A stretch of 64,000 nt of DNA from Chloroflexota bacterium. Lineage in GTDB: Bacteria > Chloroflexota > Anaerolineae > Anaerolineales > Villigracilaceae. The stretch is from assembly GCA_021795965.1 (NCBI GenBank), contig JAJYOU010000003.1, forward strand, positions 1-64,000, given 5' to 3'. Both the position numbers and the translations under genes were made by a program. Positions 1 through 8,402 of the stretch are shown here, piece after piece. Position 1 is the first letter of the stretch. Every line of letters begins with the position of its first letter. Below the pieces are notes generated by a model. It had not been told where the DNA came from. It ran no database searches and was given only the letters and a program-made list of their open reading frames with translations.

Positions 1-1
1 G

Positions 2-313
2 TCTGCAGTCTCAGAAACCGGCGGCAGTTTTATTCGCTACTTATCCACACAGCCGATGGAGGCCAAAGGAGGGCGCGCGTTCGTGGGTGCAGTTGGCCCA
101 TTTCTTTCCAGGCTGGGCGCAGCTTACTATGCGCGCCGGGATGCGGCCAACCCGAAAATCCTGAGTCCCGAGGAAGCTGAACGCCTGGCGCACGAGGATA
201 ACGAAGGCGCCTGGCCCACCATCCGCGAGCTGATTGAAGCAGAAATGCTCATGACCGGCCAGGAGATTGACGATTTTTCGTGCGATCTGGCCGCCGAGTA
301 CGAAGCAAGTTAG
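2..313 (+). CDS. Hypothetical protein, probably truncated by the left window edge (the frame stays open upstream of the ATG at 56)
   Basis: ORF 56..313; codons upstream to base 2 contain no stop (…SAVSETGGSFIRYLSTQP-MEAKGG…). Confidence 0.45.
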   Translation, partial: SAVSETGGSFIRYLSTQPMEAKGGRAFVGAVGPFLSRLGAAYYARRDAANPKILSPEEAERLAHEDNEGAWPTIRELIEAEMLMTGQEIDDFSCDLAAEYEAS

Positions 314-322
314 GAGAACGTT

Positions 323-760
323 ATGGCAACAGTTATCAAAAATGCGTGGGTTGAAACCACCACGGAGTACAGGCGCGAGTTTGAGCGAGTGGATGAAAGT
401 GGCGAGCAAACCGGGAGCGGAGCGTCTTTTCCCTGCGACCCTGTCACCGGAGAACCTTTGTTTGCCGAGCTTCACCCAAACGCAATAGAGAACTACTACC
501 ACTACCTGAAACTCGTCGCAGAAGGCAAGGCGCTCGATATGGGCGCTGTCACTCGAAGAAACAGCTACCGGCATCCAGCAGTTATCGAGTGCGCCCGGTG
601 TCACAGCCAGGTCGAACTCGATGACGCTTTTCTCTCCACTTGTGGCAAGTGCGGTGCAGACTACGACGGTTCTGGCCAGCTTCTTGCACCCCGCGAACAG
701 TGGGGCGAAGAGACCGGCGAGACGTTGGGAGATATATTTTGCGGAGGCCAGGATAACTAA
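323..760 (+). CDS. Hypothetical protein with a C-terminal CxxC…CxxC zinc-ribbon-like motif
   Basis: 145 aa ORF; 'IECARCHSQVELDDAFLSTCGKCGADYDG'; followed directly by a terminator hairpin. Confidence 0.65.
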   Translation: MATVIKNAWVETTTEYRREFERVDESGEQTGSGASFPCDPVTGEPLFAELHPNAIENYYHYLKLVAEGKALDMGAVTRRNSYRHPAVIECARCHSQVELDDAFLSTCGKCGADYDGSGQLLAPREQWGEETGETLGDIFCGGQDN

Positions 761-768
761 CCACCTCA

Positions 769-797
769 CCCAGGAGGCTCACCGCCTCCTGGGTTTT
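769..797 (+). terminator. Rho-independent terminator
   Basis: CCCAGGAGG…CCTCCTGGG stem followed by TTTTC, just after the stop at 760. Confidence 0.75.
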
Positions 798-840
798 CTC
801 CTAACAACAAACCTGCCCAAGATTGGAGTACAATTAATTC

Positions 841-1059
841 ATGAAACGAGATGAAGATCAGCTCAAATCACTAAAACAAGGCCTTGAGCGTACCAAGCAA
901 CAACTGGCGGCCTTTGAATCTCGCTTTGGCATGACTACTGCGGATATGAAAAGCCGCTTAGGGTCAGGCCAGATGGAAGAAACACTCGAAACAATTGATT
1001 GGTGTCTGGAGTTCGAAGCCTTACACTTGTTGGAAGAACAATATAGTCAGGCCGTCTAA
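841..1059 (+). CDS. Small hypothetical protein upstream of the MNT/HEPN pair
   Basis: 72 aa ORF MKRDEDQLKSLKQGLERTKQQLAAFESRFGM…; close spacing to the downstream MNT gene. Confidence 0.5.
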   Translation: MKRDEDQLKSLKQGLERTKQQLAAFESRFGMTTADMKSRLGSGQMEETLETIDWCLEFEALHLLEEQYSQAV

Positions 1060-1080
1060 AGTCTAATGGAGCAAAAATCT

Positions 1081-1374
1081 ATGAAACGAGACGAGGTACT
1101 GCGCATTTTGCGCGAGCATGAAAACGAACTCCGCGAAAAATATGGGATGCAGACACTTTCGTTGTTTGGTTCTGTTGCCCGCGATGAGGCCCACCCAGAC
1201 AGCGATGTGGACTTGCTGGTTGAATTCAGCCGCCCCGTAGGACTTTTTGGTTTGGCTGCCATGCAAGATTACCTGGAGAGTTTGTTTGAGCGCAAGGTAG
1301 ATCTCGGAACCCCTCGTTCCCTGAGGCCGGAGCTAAAAACCCATGTCTTACAGGAGGCTGTGCGTGTCGCCTAG
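1081..1374 (+). CDS. MntA-like minimal nucleotidyltransferase (antitoxin)
   Basis: GSVARDEAHPDSDVDLLVEF motif (GSxAR…DxD); the ORF track starts at 1066 but ATG 1081 (MKRDEVLRIL) is the likelier start. Confidence 0.8.
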   Translation: MKRDEVLRILREHENELREKYGMQTLSLFGSVARDEAHPDSDVDLLVEFSRPVGLFGLAAMQDYLESLFERKVDLGTPRSLRPELKTHVLQEAVRVA

Positions 1375-1696
1375 AACCTGGAAAGACCGCATCCGCGACA
1401 TCCTGAAAGCGATTTCTGAAATTCAAGCTTTCACGCAAGGTATGGATTTTGAGGCATTCCAGAATGATGAGAAAACCATCCGAGCCGTTGAGATGAATCT
1501 GATCATCATTGGCGAGGCCGCCGGACAAGTACCGGATGATGTTCAAGAAACCTATTCGCTCATTCCCTGGTCTCTGATGCGCTCGATGCGTAATCGGATG
1601 GCACATGTCTATTTCTCGGTAGACGAAAGACTGCTTTGGGAAACCGTGACAGAGCAGCTTTCTGAACTCGTGCCCTTGCTCGAAGCCATTCTCTAA
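1364..1696 (+). CDS. HepT-like HEPN-domain (DUF86) toxin
   Basis: RNRMAHVYF (RX4-6H-type HEPN motif); GTG start at 1364 preceded by AGGAGG; overlaps the MNT 3' end by 11 nt. Confidence 0.8.
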   Translation: MSPRTWKDRIRDILKAISEIQAFTQGMDFEAFQNDEKTIRAVEMNLIIIGEAAGQVPDDVQETYSLIPWSLMRSMRNRMAHVYFSVDERLLWETVTEQLSELVPLLEAIL

Positions 1697-1720
1697 AATC
1701 ACAAATAACCATCCATCAAA

Positions 1721-1754
1721 CACAGGAGGCCCCCCGCCTCCTGTGTTTTTCTTT
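1721..1754 (+). terminator. Rho-independent terminator
   Basis: CACAGGAGGC-cccc-GCCTCCTGTG followed by TTTTTCTTTTT. Confidence 0.8.
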
Positions 1755-1941
1755 TTGCCGTTTGCCGTCTGGGTTTACGACCCGGACGGGAGATGACAAA
1801 TCTCTCAAGTATCCGTTTTCCACAGAACTCACCGACTGGCGGGTTTTCATCATCATTCAACCGTAATTCACATTTACCCGGCGAGGCGCGTCATTTGCGC
1901 CCAACCGGGCGTACTGGCGTGTCTTGCCACTGGAGGACAGC

Positions 1942-3357
1942 ATGGCAAGAGACTTCTATTTTCAAACTGTGACCGGCCTTTCCTGGTCCGGTCCACTGGA
2001 CAAAGCCCTGATTAATATCGAGGCCATTCGGATCGCCAAGTCGGGCCGCGAGGCCACAGACGAGGAGCAGGATCTTCTCAGCCGCTACACTGGTTGGGGC
2101 GATACTGCTGTCTTGAACGCGGCGATCAAGCGCGGATTACAGGCGGAACTCAGCGAGGCCGAGTGGGCAGGCGTCCGCGCCAGCACGCTCAACGCGCACT
2201 ATACCGCACTGCCTGTCATTCGCGCCATCTGGCACGGCTTGACGCGGCTCGGGATTTTGCAGTTGCCGGAAATCACGGCAATTGATCCGTCCGCAGGCAA
2301 TGGTCACTTCAAGAGCACGACGCCACCCGAAGCGCGGTCACGCATCTCATGGTCAGAGGTCGAAATCGACCCCCTTACCAGTCAGGTGCTGGCTATGCTT
2401 CACCCCGAAAGCCGGGTATTTGCCAGCCCTTACGAGACTGCCAGGCTCCCGGCAAACTATTTCAACCTGGCCCTGAGCAACGTCCCCTTCGGGGCGTATC
2501 CGGTGCAGGATGATAGTTTGCCTGCTTATCTCAGGGCCTCGATCCATGACTACTTTTTCGCCAGAACAATGAAACTCCTTTGTCCTGGCGGAATCATGGC
2601 GTTCATCACCTCCAGGTATACCCTGGACAAAAAGGAAAATGCGGTACGGAAATATCTCGCGGGGCAAGCCGACCTCCTGGCCGCCGTCCGGCTCCCGAAT
2701 ACGGCTTTCAAGGCCAATGCAGGCACGGAAGTCGTCACTGACATTCTATTCCTGCGCAAGCGGCTTCCCGGCGAAAAGCCAGGCGATGATACCTGGATTG
2801 GAACTCAGATGATGTCGATCACTCATTCCGAACGCGATTGGATCAGCAAGAATTACGATGTAAGCAACTATTATGTTGGCCACCCGGAGAACATTCTGGG
2901 GATGCCTTCAGCGTCCGGATCAATGTATGGCGACTGTGAGTACACCGTGCTTCCTGATGAAAGAAATCTCGAAGCAACTATCGTGTCGGCGCTGGACGCC
3001 TCGCTCCCTGAAGATGTCCTGGCAGGACAACCGCAACTCGTTGTCACCAACACATCCACAGCCTTCGAACCAGTGGATGATACCCTGCCCGCAATTGGCA
3101 AAAAGTTTGGTCTCGCGGATGAGCAAAAGCTCACCGAGTTGCAAGAGATTTACGCGCTTGGCCAAGAGCTTCTAAAAACAGAAGTTGCCGCTGGAGCAAA
3201 CGCACTGGTTACCAATTTGCGCGAGCGTCTCAATTCGGCTTACGACCTGTTTGTTGGCAAATATGGTTGCATCAACGAGCGCCAAAACGCCCGTTTGATC
3301 TCTGGCACTCCCCAAGGCGCATTTCTATTAGCCCTCGAAGTTCCCATCACGTTCTAA
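1942..3357 (+). CDS. Adenine-specific DNA methyltransferase (N-terminal half of a DarB/helicase-methylase-type protein)
   Basis: SAM motif 'IDPSAGNGHF', catalytic-type 'NVPFG', 'SRYTGWGD'; GGAGGACAGC-ATG at 1942. Confidence 0.8.
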   Translation: MARDFYFQTVTGLSWSGPLDKALINIEAIRIAKSGREATDEEQDLLSRYTGWGDTAVLNAAIKRGLQAELSEAEWAGVRASTLNAHYTALPVIRAIWHGLTRLGILQLPEITAIDPSAGNGHFKSTTPPEARSRISWSEVEIDPLTSQVLAMLHPESRVFASPYETARLPANYFNLALSNVPFGAYPVQDDSLPAYLRASIHDYFFARTMKLLCPGGIMAFITSRYTLDKKENAVRKYLAGQADLLAAVRLPNTAFKANAGTEVVTDILFLRKRLPGEKPGDDTWIGTQMMSITHSERDWISKNYDVSNYYVGHPENILGMPSASGSMYGDCEYTVLPDERNLEATIVSALDASLPEDVLAGQPQLVVTNTSTAFEPVDDTLPAIGKKFGLADEQKLTELQEIYALGQELLKTEVAAGANALVTNLRERLNSAYDLFVGKYGCINERQNARLISGTPQGAFLLALEVPITF

Positions 3358-3375
3358 CTTTTATTCTCTTCACAC

Positions 3376-3410
3376 AGCAGCCTGCAAACGACTTTTGCGG
3401 GCTGCTCGCA
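3376..3410 (+). terminator. Hairpin after the methylase stop, terminator-like
   Basis: AGCAGCCTGCAAA-CGACT-TTTGCGGGCTGCT stem; weak T-tract. Confidence 0.5.
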
Positions 3411-3460
3411 TTTAATTATCTGGGCGGCGCCACTCCGCGCCGCCCTATTTGGAGGACAAT

Positions 3461-6400
3461 TTGGATACCCAATGGAAAAAAGCAGATATTTTTTACCGTT
3501 CCACTGTGCGGCTCGCAAGCGACTCTGCGCAGCACTGCGCTTCGATTGAAGATGCTTTGGCCGCGTGCCTCGATAGCCTGGGCAGGGTGGATATTGCCAC
3601 CATCGCCAAGTTTTCTCGCCAGGATGAAGAAAGTGTTGTTCGCCAATTAAGCGGCGGGCGCATTTTCCGCGACCCGGCCACCAAGCAGTGGTTGACCGAC
3701 GATGCATACCTGAGCGGTAATGTCGCCGCGAAACTGGCTGAGGCTGACGCGCTGGCAGCTTTCGACACTGAATACCAGATCAACGTTCAGGCGCTCAGGA
3801 TGGCGCAGCCTGCCCTCTTGATGCCCGGTCAAATCTACGCTCCTCTAGGAGCGGGTTGGATCCCTGCGGAGGTCATCGAAAAATTCTTCGTCGAGATGCT
3901 TGAAGTTGACCCGCGCTATGTCAAGGCCACATACGCCGCACCGATGGCAGAATGGTTCTTGAAAATCAGTGGCTGGGTGCCGGAGAACGCGAAAGTTCGC
4001 TGGGGAACGGAACGGGTGGATGCCGTAGATGTCTGCGCGGAAACCCTGTCGTCGAAAATGATCGTGGTCTACGACCTTGAATTTGAGGACGGTAAGGCTG
4101 AGCCAAAGAAGATTGTCAATCGCCAGGCAACAGTCGTAGTGCAAGCCAAACAGGCCGAACTGCAAGCCAAGTTCGAGTATTGGCTTTGGGCTGACGATAC
4201 CCGCGCCTCCTTGTTGGCAGATATCTACAACAAGAAGTACAACGTCTGGCGCGTGCGCCAATACAACGGCGACCATTTGACTCTACCTGGGTTATCCACT
4301 TCGTTCACTCTGCGCAAGAATCAGACGCGCGCCATCTGGCGCGCGATGCAAAGCCAGTCTACCATGCTCGACCACCAGGTCGGAGCAGGGAAAACGCTGG
4401 CAGGGATTTGCTCCATCATGGAATGCCGGCGCATCGGCCTGGTAAAAAAGGCCATGATCGTGGCGCCCAACAATCTGGTGGGTCAATGGCACATGGAAAT
4501 CCTGTCCGCCTATCCATCTGCTCGCGTCTTGATGATCGGCCCAGGCGATTTTGGTAAGGAACGCCGTTCAACTTTCATGTCCCGCATTGCCACCGGCGAT
4601 TGGGATATGGTGGTTGTGCCGTACAGCAGTTTCAAGCTACTGCCCATGAGCGCTGAGGCCGAGATGGATTTCATTGAATCCGAAATTGATTTGATGGAAC
4701 GCTACTTGTGGACGCTGAAGGCGGAAAACGAGTCCGATGCCGCCGCGATCAAGAAAATCGAACGCTCGATCAAGCGCTTCGAGGCGCGCCTGCTGGAAAA
4801 GAAAGCAATGGCAAAAGACTCGCGTGACACCATCACGTTCGAAATGCTGGGGATCGATATGCTGGTCGTGGACGAGTTCCACTCGTTCAAGAACCTGTTT
4901 TTTCGAACCAAACAGACCCGGATTGCGGGACTCCCAAACTCCGAAAGTCAGCGCGCCTTTGATATGTTTATGAAGGTGCAGTGGCTTCTGGGGCGTGATG
5001 GGAAGGTTCTGGCGATCACGGGTACTCCGATTTCGAATACCATCGCAGAGGCGTTTACGATGCAGCGCTATTTGCAAGGCGCAGAACTCATCCGCGCTGG
5101 CGTCGAGTACTTTGATGCCTGGTCCCCCATGTTTGCCCTGGCAACAGCCGGGGTGGAAATGTCCCCGGATGGAGCTGGTTTTCGTTTGAACACTCGTTAT
5201 CGCAAGTTCAAAAACTTGCCCGAGCTTTACGCCATGTGGGCACAGAATGTGGACTCTTATGTGATCGCAAAGGGTGATCTTGAAATGCCGACCCTACACA
5301 ATGGCGGGTTGATCAAGGTTAAGTGCAAGCGCGACCCGCGCATGCGCGCTTACGTCAGGGAACTGGCGGCCAGGGCGGACAAAGTCAAAACGGGAGCCGT
5401 CGAGCCTGAAGAAGACAACATGCTCAAAATCTCTTCGGATGGCGCCAAGGCCGCCCTGGATTTGTCTCTGGTTATTCCAGGCGAGGCCACTGCCTCCATG
5501 CCAAAAATCGACCAACTGGTCGAGGCCGTAGCGGCCATTTACTTTATGAGCGCTCCGACTAAGGGCACGCAAATTGTTTTCTGCGATCTTGCTACACCGA
5601 AGGCGAAACGGATTGTTGAAAAGGATGACATCGGCAGCGATGACGAAGACAGCGTGATGGGTGTGGAAATCGCTTTGACAAGGGATATCTACGCCCAGAT
5701 CGAACGCCGTCTTGTGGCTCGCGGAGTTAAATCGAGCGAGATTGTCTTTGCTCACGAAGCCAAGAACACCGGGCAACGCATGGCAATGTATCGCGCTGTG
5801 AACAAAGGCGAAAAACGCATTGTCATTGCCTCTACCGAGAAGATGGGGCTGGGCGTAAACGTGCAAGAACGCCTGCTCGCTATTCATCATCTCACTCCAA
5901 CCTGGAGACCAGACGGTCTCCAGCAGCGCACCGGACGCATGGAGCGGCCAGGCAATCGTTACCCGGAAGTGTTCGAGTTCGTTTTCGTCACACCTGGGTC
6001 GTTCGATGGTTACAAGTGGCAGACGCTTGAGTCAAAGCTTGGTTTTATCGCTGACTTTAAGCGCGGAAAACTTGGCCGCGAAACTGACGACATCGGCGAC
6101 GATGAAATCTCCTACGCCGCTTTGAAAGCTATGTCGTCCGGCAATCCACTCATTTTGCGAAAAGTGGAACTGGATACGCAGTTGGCAAAGATGAACATGC
6201 TGCGCCAGGAGTTTATCTCCCGGCGCGCGTCTCTCCAAAACCGCATGAGCCGCTTGCAGCAGTACCTGCCAACCCAACGGCTGGAACGCGAGGCTCTCGC
6301 GGCCGAGGTCGCCAGGCGTGATCGCAGCGCAGAACAGGACTTTTCGGTTATGGTCGCTGCTGAAACCTTCACGGAACGCGAGGCCGCAGGTAAAGCCTTG

Positions 6401-7138
6401 ATGCGCTTCGCCATGTACAATCATTTCGACGCCGCCGTAGCGGGCGAGTACAGAGGCTTTCCGTTGGTTGGTTACAGCGTGAAGTCGCGGACATCAGGGG
6501 AATACGAGGTAATCCTGGGTGTCATTATTGCGGGAAAAACCCGGATTGCCAACGCGCTTACTGGCGTTGGGGTCTTTCAGAGTATTGACTCCCGCCTGCG
6601 CAGCCTGGACAAAACCTTGTCTGAGCTTGATGCAGATATCGCGCACTCCGAGGAAGCGGTTCAACATTTGATCGTTGAATTGGGGAATACCTGGGAGCAG
6701 GAAGACGAGTACACCTCGCTTGCGGCAGAAGTTTCTCGTGTCGATTCGGAACTGCGCTATGCGGCAGATGTTGCCCGGGGCGCTGATGACGAGGATATCG
6801 ACCTGTCTGTCATTGATAACGATGACTCCTGGCTGGAGCCTTACCGTCTGGCTCTGGGCCGGATCGCAACCATGCACTGCGACCAGCAGATTTTGGCGGC
6901 CGTCAATGGCGCCGCTAGTGTAGCAGTGGAGATTCCCCAGACTCCCGAAGTTATTGTCGATGAGTCGAACAGGGAAATCTCCCGCTTGCAGGCGCGCGCC
7001 GATTTTGCGTCGGCGATTGCCCAATCAGTCGCTCCAACGATGGCTGAGTGGGCAAAAGTTAATGGTGCGGTGAAAACCAATCCGCGCCGGAAATCCAAAG
7101 ACGCTGCGCCTTCCGGCCAGTTGTCGCTTGGGTTCTAA
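3461..7138 (+). CDS. DEAD/DEAH-SNF2-type helicase (C-terminal half of the helicase-methylase)
   Basis: Walker A-like 'HQVGAGKT', 'DMLVVDEFHSFKN', 'ITGTPISN', 'QQRTGRMERPGNR'; SD GGAGG then TTG at 3461 (track start TTG 3449). Confidence 0.85.
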   Translation: MDTQWKKADIFYRSTVRLASDSAQHCASIEDALAACLDSLGRVDIATIAKFSRQDEESVVRQLSGGRIFRDPATKQWLTDDAYLSGNVAAKLAEADALAAFDTEYQINVQALRMAQPALLMPGQIYAPLGAGWIPAEVIEKFFVEMLEVDPRYVKATYAAPMAEWFLKISGWVPENAKVRWGTERVDAVDVCAETLSSKMIVVYDLEFEDGKAEPKKIVNRQATVVVQAKQAELQAKFEYWLWADDTRASLLADIYNKKYNVWRVRQYNGDHLTLPGLSTSFTLRKNQTRAIWRAMQSQSTMLDHQVGAGKTLAGICSIMECRRIGLVKKAMIVAPNNLVGQWHMEILSAYPSARVLMIGPGDFGKERRSTFMSRIATGDWDMVVVPYSSFKLLPMSAEAEMDFIESEIDLMERYLWTLKAENESDAAAIKKIERSIKRFEARLLEKKAMAKDSRDTITFEMLGIDMLVVDEFHSFKNLFFRTKQTRIAGLPNSESQRAFDMFMKVQWLLGRDGKVLAITGTPISNTIAEAFTMQRYLQGAELIRAGVEYFDAWSPMFALATAGVEMSPDGAGFRLNTRYRKFKNLPELYAMWAQNVDSYVIAKGDLEMPTLHNGGLIKVKCKRDPRMRAYVRELAARADKVKTGAVEPEEDNMLKISSDGAKAALDLSLVIPGEATASMPKIDQLVEAVAAIYFMSAPTKGTQIVFCDLATPKAKRIVEKDDIGSDDEDSVMGVEIALTRDIYAQIERRLVARGVKSSEIVFAHEAKNTGQRMAMYRAVNKGEKRIVIASTEKMGLGVNVQERLLAIHHLTPTWRPDGLQQRTGRMERPGNRYPEVFEFVFVTPGSFDGYKWQTLESKLGFIADFKRGKLGRETDDIGDDEISYAALKAMSSGNPLILRKVELDTQLAKMNMLRQEFISRRASLQNRMSRLQQYLPTQRLEREALAAEVARRDRSAEQDFSVMVAAETFTEREAAGKALMRFAMYNHFDAAVAGEYRGFPLVGYSVKSRTSGEYEVILGVIIAGKTRIANALTGVGVFQSIDSRLRSLDKTLSELDADIAHSEEAVQHLIVELGNTWEQEDEYTSLAAEVSRVDSELRYAADVARGADDEDIDLSVIDNDDSWLEPYRLALGRIATMHCDQQILAAVNGAASVAVEIPQTPEVIVDESNREISRLQARADFASAIAQSVAPTMAEWAKVNGAVKTNPRRKSKDAAPSGQLSLGF

Positions 7139-7139
7139 T

Positions 7140-7173
7140 CAAAACGGGAGGCTTTTGGCCTCCCGTTTTTTGT
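7140..7173 (+). terminator. Rho-independent terminator after the helicase gene
   Basis: AAAACGGGAGGC-ttttg-GCCTCCCGTTTTTT. Confidence 0.8.
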
Positions 7174-7614
7174 TGTATGTTTCCGTTTTGATTTCTCTGA
7201 ATTCAACAAAAATATGTATGCTCGCACCGAAATCGGCAAAGCTGCCGATGCCACCTCTCCGGCGATGGAAATTAAATGAAAAACATTTCGGGAAGGCGGA
7301 CAACCGCATCCCACCGGACAGACATATTCGGTGGCACAGTTCTATGCCAATATGAATAACGGCTATCTGGCAAAACTCAATATCCATCCCAGGGTAACTG
7401 TGGGATACAGGTGAACGGCAGCAGCGATACGGTGTATGTAGCAGTTTCGGTGCGGCCCACACCGTTGCGTACAGCCTGGTGGTACGCAATGCTTTTGGAA
7501 ACTGCAATTTTCATAAACTTTAACTAATTAACGTGAGTTCGGGGCTGACGTTAATTACCCTTCTTGATTTTCAAACAGGGATTCGAATTCACTTGGGTCA
7601 CACATCAATTGTGT

Positions 7615-7664
7615 ATTAGAGCAGTGGAAGGTTGGTCAAAACGTACCTTCCACTGCTCTATTTT
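7615..7664. repeat. Perfect 16-bp inverted repeat with 12-nt loop
   Basis: TAGAGCAGTGGAAGGT (7617-7632) / ACCTTCCACTGCTCTA (7645-7660), then TTTTG; inside a ~1.2 kb region without a convincing gene. Confidence 0.75.
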
Positions 7665-8402
7665 GTTCCACCATCTAGGCACGAAACCAGAGAACCCTAT
7701 CAGTTCGCGTGTCACATAGCTTTACCGATGGCATAAAGAGTAAAAGCCCGCCATTCCTTCGCTGACCAAAGATGTTGGATTGTCGGAAAAAAGCATTTAG
7801 GGGACTTGAACAAGGATGAAAAAGAGATTGCATACAAAAGATGAGGTTCGATAAATAAGCAATTTCAAGTAAGTAACCCATTCTGGCGTTTGCTTGGGAT
7901 ACACTAAGTTAACGAGTCGTTTCTGTGAGAGGCGGTACGGTTTTGCTCATAGCGCGATCACTTATTCATCCTGATGCTATAATTCAACTATGATGGTAAA
8001 AAGTGACTTAATGGTCTATTAGGCGCCTGTAAGATAGTAGATGCAATCCAAAGAGAATAGCGGGATCGGTCTCTCTGCTATTTCGCTGGCAGCAGTTGAA
8101 CCATATGTATAAATTGGCGAAGCGTAACTCTTTTATTGAACCCGTTCCAATCTTTGCAAAACCTAATTACGCAGTTCGACAATCAAAGCATCGTTATTGG
8201 CGTTGCGGCTGCAATCTTTCTAGAAACGCCGCGCTAAATCCCAACCAGAGCAATCGCCAGAAAATGTCTTCGATGATTGGCATTGGGAACGGCCGGGATG
8301 GATTCTTGCGGCCTAAGAAGTGATCTGTGTAGGGATGTTGTTTGACAAAATTTTTCATGTGCAAAATAATGATGGCGGCGTTTATCGCCGGGAGAGATTC
8401 GC

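Noticed and set aside
41-769. 242-aa minus-strand ORF antisense to the first genes
   Set aside because: Overlaps better plus-strand ORFs with spacing, SD and terminator; low-complexity composition typical of an antisense frame
1226-1723. 165-aa minus-strand ORF over MNT/HEPN
   Set aside because: Antisense shadow of two motif-supported genes
4637-5890. Minus-strand ORFs (146 and 198 aa) within the helicase gene
   Set aside because: No motifs; mirror frames of a GC-rich helicase CDS
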